A program made the translations under genes and the position numbers. This document shows positions 24,178-31,787 of a DNA stretch of 31,787 nt, in pieces. The DNA is from DATLWN01 sp964422615. GTDB taxonomy: Bacteria; Pseudomonadota; Zetaproteobacteria; Mariprofundales; Mariprofundaceae. The notes beneath the pieces were generated by a model that was not told the origin of the DNA, searched no databases, and worked only from the letters and a program-made list of their open reading frames with translations. The stretch is from the NCBI GenBank assembly GCA_964422615.1, contig CAYRBJ010000021.1:1-31787 (forward strand), given 5' to 3'. Positions within the stretch are counted from its first letter, which is position 1. The number at the start of each line of letters is the position of its first letter.

Positions 24178-25307
24178 TGCGCATCCTGCATCTGATTACG
24201 CGCATGGACCGCGGCGGCTCGGCCGCGAATACCCTGGCCTGTGCCCTGGCGCAGCAGCGGGCCGGGCATGCGGTGCACCTGGTCATGGGGCCGAGTACGG
24301 AGTCTGCGATGTCCGCGGCCGAACGGGCGGCCGTGGAAGCGGGGCTGGAGACGTTCCGGCAGGCCGGTGGCACGGTCCATGAACTGACGAACCTGCTGCG
24401 GCGTCTGGGTGCGAATGATCTGCGGGCCCGGCGGGATATCGGGGCGCTGATCCGTACGCTGCAGCCGGATGTGGTGCATACACATACCTCCAAGGCCGGG
24501 GCCCTGGGCCGCCTGGCCGCCTGGGGACGGGTGCGGGCGGTGGTGCACACGCCGCACGGCCATGTGTTCCATGGCTATTTCGGTCCGGTCATGACCCGCT
24601 TGTTCGTGATGGCCGAACGCCGGCTTGCCCGACGCTGTCATGCCCTGGTGGCGTTGACGGCGGCCGAGCGCGATGAGCATCTGGCACGCGGTGTCGGGAC
24701 AAGCGAGCAATGGCATGTGATTCCCAGCGGGGTGCCGGTGCGCCGTTTGGCCGCGGCAGTGGCGCGCTGCCGGTCGGAGACCGGTGAAGCGCCGCCGATC
24801 TGGCAGGCTGTATCGGTCGGCCGGCTGGTTCCGATCAAGGGCATGGACCGGCTGATCCGGGCCTGGGCCTACGTGCAGGCGGAGAAGCCCGAGGCGAGGC
24901 TGGCCATTGTCGGCGATGGCCCCGAACGTGCAAATCTGCAGGCGATGATCGATGAGCTTGGGCTTGGCAACATCGAGTTGGCCGGTTGGCGGGATCCCGT
25001 GCCCTATCTGGCATCGGCCGACCGTTTCGTGCTGTTGTCGCGCAACGAGGGCATGGGCCGGTCCGTGGTGGAGGCCATGGCGGCCGGGCTACCCTGCGTG
25101 GTTTCTGAGGTGTGCGGTCTGGCCGAACTGGTCGATGTATCGGTTGGGGCGACGGTGGCTGCCGACGATGCTCCGGCCGTGGCCCAGGCCCTGATGCGTC
25201 CGTGGGATGCCGGGATACGGGTCCGGGCGCGGGCAAGGGCGGATGACTATGCAGAGGAGGTGATGGTGGCGCGCCTGGAGGCACTGTATCGGAATCTCAC
25301 GACATGA
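24177..25307 (+). CDS. GT4-family glycosyltransferase
   Basis: 376-aa GT-B glycosyltransferase starting within the previous stop (TGATG). MRILHLITRMDRGGSAANTL and PDVVHTHTSKAGALGRLAAW are the hallmarks of a GT4 subgroup that often acts early on lipid-linked sugars. The donor lobe has AVSVGRLVPIKGMDRLIRAW and LAIVGDGPERANLQAMI, and RNEGMGRSVVEAMAAGLPCV holds the E-x7-E motif. The C-terminal phrase VSEVCGLAELVDVSVGATVA is normal for the family. Its stop overlaps the PHP gene start (ATGA). Confidence 0.88.
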   Translation: MRILHLITRMDRGGSAANTLACALAQQRAGHAVHLVMGPSTESAMSAAERAAVEAGLETFRQAGGTVHELTNLLRRLGANDLRARRDIGALIRTLQPDVVHTHTSKAGALGRLAAWGRVRAVVHTPHGHVFHGYFGPVMTRLFVMAERRLARRCHALVALTAAERDEHLARGVGTSEQWHVIPSGVPVRRLAAAVARCRSETGEAPPIWQAVSVGRLVPIKGMDRLIRAWAYVQAEKPEARLAIVGDGPERANLQAMIDELGLGNIELAGWRDPVPYLASADRFVLLSRNEGMGRSVVEAMAAGLPCVVSEVCGLAELVDVSVGATVAADDAPAVAQALMRPWDAGIRVRARARADDYAEEVMVARLEALYRNLTT

Positions 25308-26683
25308 AGCATCTGATGGCGCTGGCGATGACGGTGCTGGTCGTCGCTGCGCCGGCCCGGGCCGGCGCGATGCCGGTGCACCGCATGCTGCTGGACGTGC
25401 GCAGCACGCATTCGGACGGAGAATTCGGCGTGGATGCGCTGGTGAAGCTGTCCGAGGCCCGTGGTATCGATACGCTGGTCATCACCGACCACGACCGCAA
25501 AGCCATCCGCCTGGGACTGGCGCCGGTGCCCGGCCTGATCGGCTGGACGATCGACAAGCGTTCGCTGCACACCACGGGGCTGGCTTCCTTCTTTGCCGAT
25601 CTGGCCCGTGCCCGGACGAGCTATCCGCAGATGACGCTACTGGCTGGCACCGAATCGACTCCCGGTTACTCCTGGAGTGGTATCCCCTTCATCAACCTGA
25701 CACTGCACAATGCCGAGCGGTCCTTGATCACCGTCGGCGAAGAGCGGCCGCAGCAGATCGAGGCATTGCCGAGCTACGATCTGCGCAACGTGCAGGGTTC
25801 CATGGCCCTCGGCGTCGTCGTCTGGACGGTCTTGGCGGTAGTGGCGCTACTGTGGCTGCGGCGGAGACGGGGGCCTGCCCTGCTGGTGGCGACTGCGGCC
25901 GGTGCCATGGTGCTGGCGTGCGTATGGCATGCACCCCGGCGCGCCGATGCCGCATTCATCCGTACGGCACATCATCAGGGCCTGTTCGTGATCTGGGCCC
26001 ATCCGGGCACCCACTCAGGCGTGCGTCCGGGACCGATGGGGGTGCGCCTGGATACGCCGCCGTATCCCGAGCGCGTGTTCCAACCCCCGCTGGCGGATGC
26101 CTTTGCCGCCATCTACGGCGATTCCGATCATCTCGCCGAGCCGGGGGGGCGCTGGGACGCCGAACTTGCCGCCTACCTGCGGGGTGCGCGAACCAGGCCT
26201 GTCTGGGCCGTGTCGGCCGGCGATTTCCATGCCCAGGGCGAGGCGAACGAATACCTGGGCAATTTCCCAATGGATGTGTGGACAGCCGCCAGCACGCCGG
26301 CCGCGGTGCTGGCGGCGATGCGCCACGGCCACATGGTGGCCTGGGGCCTGCCGAGAAACCGCAATCTGCGCTTCGACAGCCTGGGTTGCGATGCTGGCGG
26401 TGGCCGCATGCTGCTGCCGGGCGACGAAGCCAGTATCGCTGGTCACGTCACCATCGTGGGCTTACTCGATGAACGGCCGGGCACTGGTGTGATATCACCG
26501 ATGAGTTGGCCGGTGCAGATCATCGTCGATGGGAGGGTGGTGGCCACACCGATGCTGACCATCGGCCAGCCGTTCCATTGGCCGTTGCAGCTTGCACCGG
26601 GCACCCATGCCGTGCGCCTGCGCCTGTGGCGGGGCGCCATCCGCATGCTTTCCAATCCGTTCCTGCTGAGGGTGCACGGATGA
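25304..26683 (+). CDS. Exported PHP-domain protein split by a membrane hairpin
   Basis: 459 aa. A signal peptide (1-20, cleavage after APARA) is followed by the start of a PHP metallohydrolase-like domain: RSTHSDGEFGVDAL (33-46), LVITDHDR (58-65) and the acid at E117 (AGTESTPG). Two membrane segments (about 166-185 and 191-209) flank RRRR (186-189), forming a hairpin whose basic loop should face the cytosol. The fold then resumes with VIWAHPGTHSG (H233) and SAGDFHAQGE (D307, H309), and a beta-rich C-terminal domain ends the protein. Both halves should therefore be periplasmic. The HxH pair that opens normal PHP motifs is replaced by D31-V-R33, so catalysis is uncertain. The closest known type is CehA/McbA-like metallohydrolase. 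Coupled to both neighbours by ATGA overlaps. Confidence 0.75.
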   Translation: MKHLMALAMTVLVVAAPARAGAMPVHRMLLDVRSTHSDGEFGVDALVKLSEARGIDTLVITDHDRKAIRLGLAPVPGLIGWTIDKRSLHTTGLASFFADLARARTSYPQMTLLAGTESTPGYSWSGIPFINLTLHNAERSLITVGEERPQQIEALPSYDLRNVQGSMALGVVVWTVLAVVALLWLRRRRGPALLVATAAGAMVLACVWHAPRRADAAFIRTAHHQGLFVIWAHPGTHSGVRPGPMGVRLDTPPYPERVFQPPLADAFAAIYGDSDHLAEPGGRWDAELAAYLRGARTRPVWAVSAGDFHAQGEANEYLGNFPMDVWTAASTPAAVLAAMRHGHMVAWGLPRNRNLRFDSLGCDAGGGRMLLPGDEASIAGHVTIVGLLDERPGTGVISPMSWPVQIIVDGRVVATPMLTIGQPFHWPLQLAPGTHAVRLRLWRGAIRMLSNPFLLRVHG

Positions 26684-27372
26684 TGGTCGCCATTCACCAG
26701 CCCAATTTTCTGCCCTGGCCCGGCTTTTTCCACAAATGGCAGGCCTGCGATGCCTTCGTGATCCTCGATACCGTGCAGTTCCACAAGCACGAGTGGCAGA
26801 ACCGAAACCGCATCAAGACGGCACAGGGTGCGCGCTGGCTGACCGTGCCGGTGACCTATCGCTTTCCGCAGCACATCTGTGAGGTGGAGATTGCCGGCGG
26901 GCCATGGGTGCGCAAGCTCGCGGCCACCGTGGAGCAGGCCTATGCGCGGGCCCCGTATCTGGATGCCGTCTGGCCCCGGATCGCTGATATCCTGGATAGT
27001 GAGCATACCATGCTGTCGCCGCTGAACGTGGCGTTGATCCGCGAACTCGGGCATCTGGCCGGCTGCACGGCGCCGATGCATCTCGCCTCCGAGATGCAGA
27101 CGCGGGTGGAGGATCCGACGCTGCGCCTGGTCGGCCTGTGTCGTGAGCTCGGGGCCGATGCCTATCTGTCGGGGCGGGAAGGACGGCATTACCTCGATCG
27201 CGTGCCGTTTGCCGAGGTGGGGCTGGATTTGTGGTTCCAGCAGGTGGAGGCTCCGGTCTATCCGCAGCTGCACGGCGCATTCATCTCGCACTTGTCGATC
27301 CTGGATATGCTGTTTAACGTCGGTGGCGAGGCGGCGGACATGGTTCGCGGCATGGGGGGGATGGGCAGATGA
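26680..27372 (+). CDS. WbqC-family protein
   Basis: 230-aa cytosolic protein of the WbqC family, found in O-antigen and other glycan loci; the reaction is not firmly established. Hallmarks are VAIHQPNFLPWPGFFHKW (3-20), the DTVQFHKHEWQNRNRIK stretch (about 30-46) and WLTVPV. The middle LLxLCRELGADAYLSGREGR pattern is also typical. The start at 26680 overlaps the PHP stop (ATGA); a second ATG follows directly. It is followed immediately by a deacetylase and an aminotransferase, suggesting that it acts on an amino sugar or its acyl group (inference). Confidence 0.85.
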   Translation: MMVAIHQPNFLPWPGFFHKWQACDAFVILDTVQFHKHEWQNRNRIKTAQGARWLTVPVTYRFPQHICEVEIAGGPWVRKLAATVEQAYARAPYLDAVWPRIADILDSEHTMLSPLNVALIRELGHLAGCTAPMHLASEMQTRVEDPTLRLVGLCRELGADAYLSGREGRHYLDRVPFAEVGLDLWFQQVEAPVYPQLHGAFISHLSILDMLFNVGGEAADMVRGMGGMGR

Positions 27373-27980
27373 AGAGGGTTCTGGCACTGGCACCGCATCC
27401 GGACGACATGGAAATCGGTTGTGCCGGTACGCTGGCGGCCTACGCCGCGCGCGGTGCCGAGACCTACCTGTTCGTTGCCACCGCCGGCGAGGTCGGTGGC
27501 GAGGCGGCGGCGCGCATGCGTGAACAGGAGGAATCGGCGCGCCTGCTTGGCGTTCGCCGGGTATTCTGGGGCGGATTCCCGGATACGCACCTGCCCGATC
27601 ACGCCAATGCTCTGCTGGCCAGTCTCGAGGAGACCATGCGCGAGGTCCGTCCCGATCTGGTGCTGGTCAATCACTGCCGGGACACCCATCAGGATCACCG
27701 CACGCTGGGAGAGGTGGCTAATTCGGTTACCCGCTATGTGCCGAATGTGCTGGCCTATGAAACGCCGTCATCCGAGGAATTCCAGCCGACGGCGTTCATG
27801 GATATCCACGATACCCTGTCGGTGAAGCTGAAGGCCCTGGAGGCCCATACTTCGCAGGTCGAACAGACGCATGTGCATCTGAGCATTATCGAGATCGCCC
27901 TGGCCACGGCGCACTTCCGCGGCGTCCAGGGCAAGCTCAGCTGCGCCGAGGCATTCATGCCGATCCGCATGCGGCTGTAG
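27369..27980 (+). CDS. PIG-L/LmbE-family deacetylase
   Basis: 203-aa zinc-dependent deacetylase-like protein. Metal-binding motifs are APHPDDMEIGCAGT (H10, D13) and DTHQDHRTLGE (D109, H110), the second usually reading HPDH. The family removes N-acetyl groups from amino sugars, such as GlcNAc-phosphatidylinositol or bacillithiol and mycothiol precursors, so the likely substrate here is an N-acetylated nucleotide sugar or a lipid-linked sugar. It is slightly shorter than many members. It starts inside the WbqC stop (ATGA). After its stop there is a 7-base gap before the aminotransferase. Confidence 0.88.
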   Translation: MKRVLALAPHPDDMEIGCAGTLAAYAARGAETYLFVATAGEVGGEAAARMREQEESARLLGVRRVFWGGFPDTHLPDHANALLASLEETMREVRPDLVLVNHCRDTHQDHRTLGEVANSVTRYVPNVLAYETPSSEEFQPTAFMDIHDTLSVKLKALEAHTSQVEQTHVHLSIIEIALATAHFRGVQGKLSCAEAFMPIRMRL

Positions 27981-27987
27981 ACAACGC

Positions 27988-29013
27988 GTGATCCCGCATT
28001 CGCGTCCGCGCTTCGGGCCGTCCTTCGAGGCCGCCCTGCTCGAGGTGCTGCATTCGGGTTGGGTGGTGGCGGGTGAGCAGGCCGGGCGGCTGGAATCCGA
28101 GGTGGCGATGCGCCTGGATCAGCCGCAGGCGGTGGTCACCGATTCCGGCAGCAGCGCCCTGACGCTGCTGCTCAGGGCCATGCGCATGTGTGGTGAGGTG
28201 CGGCGCGTCGGTGTTCCCGCCTATGTATGCAGCTCGGTGCCCTATGCCGTGCGGGCTGCCGGGGCCGAGCCGGTGGCGATGGATTGCGGCGAGGATTTGC
28301 GTCTGCGTCCGCAGCAAGCACAGGCGCAAGCCGCGGACCTGGATGCCGTGGTGCTGGTCCATCCCTTCGGCATGGTCGACCCCCTGGTGGCGGAGCACTG
28401 GCCCTGCCCGCTGATCGAGGATGTGGCGCAGGCGGCGGGGAGCGAACTGAACGGTCGGCCTGTCGGCAGCTTCGGTGTGTTCGCCATCGGTTCCTTCCAT
28501 GCGACCAAACCCTGGGGCGGAGTCTACGGTGGGTTTGTCGCCGGGGCGGATGAGGCGATGCTGGCCTCGATACGCACGATGTGCGAGCCGGACCGCTCCG
28601 ACCGCTGGCCTGGGTATGCCGGGCACCATCAGCTGTCCGATCTGCACGCGGCTCTGGCGCTGGCCAGGATGGCATGGGCTGCTGATGAAGGAATGCAGCG
28701 GCAAAGGCTGGCGCAGCGTCTGGATGCATGCTTCGAGGGCCTGGCGGCGGCGCCACTTGTTGGCCGGCACCATGGCAATCATTTCCGCTATATCGTGCGT
28801 ACGGCAGGGCAGGCACACAATGCCGTCGGCATCCTCCATGCCCATGGCGTCGGCGCGGCGATGCCGGTGCCGGCGTTGTGGGCTCAGGCGGAATCGTATC
28901 CGGGGGCGCAGGCGGCCATGCAGGACTGTTTGTCCGTGCCGATGCTGGCGGACATGACGGAGCATGAAATGCAGTTGCTGCAGGAGGCGTTGGCGCTTGC
29001 GTTTACCCGTTGA
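27988..29013 (+). CDS. DegT/DnrJ/EryC1-family PLP aminotransferase
   Basis: 341-aa fold-type I aminotransferase starting at GTG. PLP contacts are visible: SGSSALTLLLRAM (53-65, phosphate-binding), LIEDVAQAAGS (142-152, D145) and GSFHATKPWGGVYGG, with Schiff-base Lys174. The family converts keto-sugar nucleotides to amino sugars. It is shorter than the common 370-400 residues, mainly in the C-terminal half. No 4,6-dehydratase or other keto-sugar source is in the window, so its substrate must come from elsewhere. The ribosome site is weak. It overlaps the next gene by 17 bases. Confidence 0.87.
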   Translation: MIPHSRPRFGPSFEAALLEVLHSGWVVAGEQAGRLESEVAMRLDQPQAVVTDSGSSALTLLLRAMRMCGEVRRVGVPAYVCSSVPYAVRAAGAEPVAMDCGEDLRLRPQQAQAQAADLDAVVLVHPFGMVDPLVAEHWPCPLIEDVAQAAGSELNGRPVGSFGVFAIGSFHATKPWGGVYGGFVAGADEAMLASIRTMCEPDRSDRWPGYAGHHQLSDLHAALALARMAWAADEGMQRQRLAQRLDACFEGLAAAPLVGRHHGNHFRYIVRTAGQAHNAVGILHAHGVGAAMPVPALWAQAESYPGAQAAMQDCLSVPMLADMTEHEMQLLQEALALAFTR

Positions 29014-30112
29014 TCACCTGGCATTCAGGGTGGCGGCGCTGGTTGCTGGCCTCTCCCTGGCCATGCCGTGGCATGCCTATGGCCACCTGTGGCTGCTCGG
29101 AGGCAAACTGGTGGCCGCGTCGGTGCTGTTGACCGTTGGGCTGATGCCCGCGGTCATCCGCCTGGCCAGGATGATGGGCGCCCTGGATCAACCGAGCGCC
29201 CGCCGCGTGCATGCCGAACCGACGCCGCGCCTGGGCGGCGTGGCCATCCTGTTGTCCGCGAACCTGACGCTGTTCCTCAATTTCGATTTCTCGCTGCAAC
29301 TGAAGGGCGTATGCATCTCGGCCCTGATCGTGGCCTTGCTTTCGTTGTGGGATGATGTCCACAAGCTTTCCGCCGGAATCAAGCTGGTGGTGCAGCTGCT
29401 GGCCGTGGCCGTTCTGATCGCCAGCGGCGTGCATGCCGAGCTGTCACCCAACCTGTGGTGGGGTACGTTGCTCGAGACGGTGATCACGGCCGTGTGGGTG
29501 GTCGGCATCGCCAACGCGTTCAATTTCCTGGACGGCATCAACGGCCTGGCGGCATCCCTGGCGGCTGCCACCTGCGCGCTGCTGGCCCTGCTCGCCTGGG
29601 ACAATCACAAGCTTTACATGCTGATGATCACGCTGGCGGTGATGGGCAGCGCCCTGGGCTTTCTGGTCGACAACGCCCGCTATGCGCGGCCGGCCCGTAT
29701 CTTCATGGGGGACGCCGGTAGCATTTATCTGGGCTGGATGATGGCCTCGCTGGCGGTGATGGGGGACTGGTCCTCCAAGGGACCGCTGATGGCTTACTCG
29801 GCGCCGGTGCTGATTTTCTCTGTGATGATCTTCGACATGATCCATACCACCGTGGCGCGCATTGTGCGCGGCGATGTACGGAATTTCCGCCAGTGGATCG
29901 GGTATACGGGTCGCGATCATCTGCACCACCGGTTGATGAATATGGGCATCTCCCAGCCGCAGGCGGTACTGATAATTGTGTCCTTTTCGCTGATGATGGG
30001 TCTGTCGGCGCTGGCGTTGCTGCAGGGCACCCGTTTCGGGGTGGCGTTGCTGCTGGCCCAGGCGGTGGTGTTCTACGGCCTGCTGACGGTGCTGATGCTG
30101 CGACGCGCATGA
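28997..30112 (+). CDS. WecA/MraY-family polyprenyl-phosphate sugar-1-P transferase
   Basis: 371-aa inner-membrane enzyme with about 10-11 hydrophobic segments that transfers a HexNAc-1-phosphate from UDP-sugar to undecaprenyl phosphate, the first step of lipid-linked glycan assembly. Motifs: RLGGVAIL (78-85), the Mg-binding pair D119-D120 (LLSLWDDVHKLSA), NAFNFLDGINGLA (173-185), FMGDAGSIYLG (236-246) and DHLHHRLMNMG (307-317), the WecA-type HxHH motif. TTG at 28997 is chosen because AGGAGG lies 9 bases upstream; the frame is open from 28964, and GTG at 29030 is another option. It closes the glycan operon, and its stop overlaps yggS (ATGA). Confidence 0.88.
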   Translation: MRLPVDHLAFRVAALVAGLSLAMPWHAYGHLWLLGGKLVAASVLLTVGLMPAVIRLARMMGALDQPSARRVHAEPTPRLGGVAILLSANLTLFLNFDFSLQLKGVCISALIVALLSLWDDVHKLSAGIKLVVQLLAVAVLIASGVHAELSPNLWWGTLLETVITAVWVVGIANAFNFLDGINGLAASLAAATCALLALLAWDNHKLYMLMITLAVMGSALGFLVDNARYARPARIFMGDAGSIYLGWMMASLAVMGDWSSKGPLMAYSAPVLIFSVMIFDMIHTTVARIVRGDVRNFRQWIGYTGRDHLHHRLMNMGISQPQAVLIIVSFSLMMGLSALALLQGTRFGVALLLAQAVVFYGLLTVLMLRRA

Positions 30113-30747
30113 GTGGCTGCGAGCAAATCCTGGCGCGCTGGCGGCAACTGCGCGCGGAACTCGATGCGGCAGGCGTGCGGCTGATCGCCGTATCCAAGTA
30201 TGCCCCGGATGAGGCGGTGGCATGCCTGGTGGAAGCCGGGCAGAGGGATTTCGGCGAGTCGCGGCCGCAGCAGCTGCGCGACCGTGCTGAACGCTTCCCG
30301 GATGCGCATTGGCACATGATCGGCCCTCTGCAGCGCAACAAGGCCAAGTACGTCGGCCGTCATGCCGCCATGTGGCACAGCCTGGAGGATATCGATTCGG
30401 CCCGTGAGGTGGCCCGACACGTAGAGGGGCGGCGCCTGCCGGTGCTGGTGCAGGTCAATGTGTCGGGCGAGGGGCAGAAGCACGGCGTGTCCCCGGATGC
30501 ATTGCCGGAATTGCTGGCCGGGCTGCGCGGCATTCCGGAACTGGAGGCGATCGGCCTGATGGGTATGGCCGCCCAACAGGGCGAAGCCCGTCCGTCATTC
30601 GCTCTGCTGCGCCGCTTGCGAGATAGGCTCGCCGATGCCAGCCTGCGCCAGCTTTGCATGGGGATGAGCGGCGATTACCACATCGCCGTGGAGGAAGGGG
30701 CGACGATGGTGCGCCTGGGCTCCGTGTTGTTCGGGGCGGAGGATTAG
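30109..30747 (+). CDS. yggS: YggS-family PLP homeostasis protein
   Basis: 212-aa alanine-racemase-fold protein that binds pyridoxal phosphate and keeps PLP and amino-acid pools balanced. PLP lysine K30 lies in RLIAVSKYAPDEAV; other family phrases are DFGESRPQQLRDRAE, WHMIGPLQRNKAKYV and LCMGMSGDYHIAVEEGATMV. It is slightly short compared with the usual 225-235 residues. The start overlaps the WecA-like stop as ATGA, so this conserved housekeeping gene has become translationally coupled to the glycan operon. proC follows after 36 bases, the usual yggS-proC order. Confidence 0.94.
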   Translation: MSGCEQILARWRQLRAELDAAGVRLIAVSKYAPDEAVACLVEAGQRDFGESRPQQLRDRAERFPDAHWHMIGPLQRNKAKYVGRHAAMWHSLEDIDSAREVARHVEGRRLPVLVQVNVSGEGQKHGVSPDALPELLAGLRGIPELEAIGLMGMAAQQGEARPSFALLRRLRDRLADASLRQLCMGMSGDYHIAVEEGATMVRLGSVLFGAED

Positions 30748-30783
30748 TCTGTGGCAAGTTCTGTGGCAAAAGGGAAGATGTCC

Positions 30784-31590
30784 ATGCAATCGATCAATAT
30801 TGGATTTATCGGCGGCGGCAACATGGCCGAGGCCCTGATCGCGGGGCTGATCCGCGCCGGGCATCGGCCGGACGATATCCGGGTCTCGGATACCCAATCC
30901 GGGCGTATTGCCGAGTTGCGGGAAAAATATGGTATCGCGGCGGCAGCAAGCAATGCCGAGGCGGCCTCCGGGGCCGATGTGCTGGTGCTGGCGGTCAAGC
31001 CGCAGCAGATGAAGGCGGCGCTGGCCGGACTGGGCGCCGAGATCCGCGACGGTGCCACGGTGATCAGCATCGCCGCCGGCGTGTCGCTGGCATCCCTGCA
31101 CGATTACCTCGGGCGCCAGGATCTGACGATCGTGCGCGTGATGCCGAACACGCCGGCCCTGGTCGGTGCCGGCATGTCGGTGCTGTTCTGCGCTGATGAG
31201 GAAGGCGAGCACCGTCGGCGCGCCGAATACGTGCTGGGTGCGTCGGGCGACACGGCCTGGGTTACGCAGGAGAAGATGCTGCATGCGGTGACCGCCATCT
31301 CCGGCAGCGGCCCGGCCTACTTCTTCCTCTTGGCCGAGATGATGCAGGCGGCGGCCATCGGGCTCGGTCTGCCGGAGGATCTGGCCAAGAAGCTGGTGGC
31401 GCGCACGGCCTATGGGGCCGGCTGCATGCTGGCCGAGACCGGGCGCACGCCCGAAGAGCTGCGCCGGCAGGTGGCGAGTCCGGGGGGGACCACGCAGGCG
31501 GCACTGGACGTAATGTACGACAAGGGCCTGCCCGACGTCGTGCGCAAGGCGATCACCGCGGCCCAGAAGCGTTCCGTGGAGCTGAGCTGA
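30784..31590 (+). CDS. proC: Pyrroline-5-carboxylate reductase
   Basis: 268-aa enzyme for the last step of proline synthesis, reducing 1-pyrroline-5-carboxylate with NAD(P)H. The Rossmann glycine loop is IGFIGGGNMAEALIAG near the N-terminus; IVRVMPNTPALVGAGM, TAISGSGPAYFFLLAE and SPGGTTQAALDVM are diagnostic. The start at 30784 puts MQSINIGFIGGGN at the first strand and has AAGGGA 8 bases upstream. GTG at 30751, also with a GGAGG 8 bases upstream, would add 11 residues. Followed directly by yggT. Confidence 0.96.
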   Translation: MQSINIGFIGGGNMAEALIAGLIRAGHRPDDIRVSDTQSGRIAELREKYGIAAAASNAEAASGADVLVLAVKPQQMKAALAGLGAEIRDGATVISIAAGVSLASLHDYLGRQDLTIVRVMPNTPALVGAGMSVLFCADEEGEHRRRAEYVLGASGDTAWVTQEKMLHAVTAISGSGPAYFFLLAEMMQAAAIGLGLPEDLAKKLVARTAYGAGCMLAETGRTPEELRRQVASPGGTTQAALDVMYDKGLPDVVRKAITAAQKRSVELS

Positions 31591-31787
31591 GTGTATATGG
31601 TCGGCTATTTCCTGCAGGCGGTGGCCGGGCTGCTGCACATGGTGCTGATGCTGGCGATCATCGTGGTGATCGCCAGGGCTGTGCTTTCCTGGGTCTCGCC
31701 CGATCCCTACAACCCGGTGGTGCGCATCATCACCCAGCTGTCCGAGCCGATGCTGTATCCGGTGCGCCGGCGTGTGCCGTACATGGG
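31591..31787 (+). CDS. yggT: YggT-family membrane protein (3' end outside the window)
   Basis: The first 65 codons of a YggT-family inner-membrane protein, cut by the window edge. Visible are one membrane segment (MVLMLAIIVVIARAVLSWV) and the family phrase SPDPYNPVVRIITQLSEPML followed by YPVRRRVP. GTG at 31591, directly after the proC stop with GGAG 9 bases upstream, is preferred; ATG at 31597 is the alternative. YggT is linked to osmotic tolerance and membrane-protein function in some bacteria. The yggS-proC-yggT order is conserved. Confidence 0.9.
   Translation, partial: MYMVGYFLQAVAGLLHMVLMLAIIVVIARAVLSWVSPDPYNPVVRIITQLSEPMLYPVRRRVPYM

Overview
This is a GC-rich chromosomal window from a proteobacterium, most likely gamma- or betaproteobacterial. 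The evidence is the gene order dnaX-ybaB-recR and yggS-proC-yggT, a LysR gene divergent from leuCD, a YiaD-type OmpA lipoprotein, PsiE and an AsmA-like protein. I saw no rRNA, complete tRNA, CRISPR array, insertion sequence or phage gene. The species cannot be named from the sequence.

Layout. (1) 25-5040: a GcvA/LysR-type regulator diverges from leuC and leuD (isopropylmalate isomerase), followed by an OmpA-domain lipoprotein closed by a strong intrinsic terminator, then an AsmA-like membrane-anchored protein with a glycine-zipper tail. (2) 5185-7861, minus strand: psiE, and a two-gene signalling unit made of a PAS-GGDEF-EAL protein (GGDEF degenerate, EAL motifs intact) overlapping a stand-alone CheY-like receiver. 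(3) 7862-8233: the only long gene-free stretch, with an operator-like palindrome before a NodI/NodJ-type ABC-2 exporter. (4) 9952-12629: dnaX, ybaB, recR. (5) 12626-13117, minus strand: a decayed FkbM methyltransferase. (6) 13275-30112: a surface-glycan locus of about 17 kb in which almost every gene overlaps the next by a few bases. (7) 30109-31787: yggS, proC and the start of yggT, with yggS overlapping the last glycan gene.

The glycan locus carries a Wzx-type flippase, an intact FkbM methyltransferase, seven glycosyltransferases (five GT4, two GT2), an asparagine-synthase-like amidotransferase, a membrane-split PHP-domain protein, a WbqC-family protein, a PIG-L/LmbE deacetylase, a DegT-type PLP aminotransferase and, last, a WecA-type polyprenyl-phosphate sugar-1-phosphate transferase. 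The logical model (inference) is that the WecA-type enzyme primes undecaprenyl phosphate, the glycosyltransferases extend the chain, the modifying enzymes amidate, deacetylate, transaminate or methylate it, and Wzx flips it. No Wzy polymerase, chain-length regulator, OPX exporter or ligase is visible, so the product may be a short oligosaccharide or depend on genes elsewhere.

The least ordinary items are the PHP protein (signal peptide, transmembrane hairpin inside the catalytic fold, and the HxH metal motif replaced by DxR), the Glu-to-Cys change in the glutaminase motif of the AsnB homologue, the hairpin-bearing spacer at 18844-18999 in an otherwise overlapping operon, and the FkbM pseudogene at the locus border.
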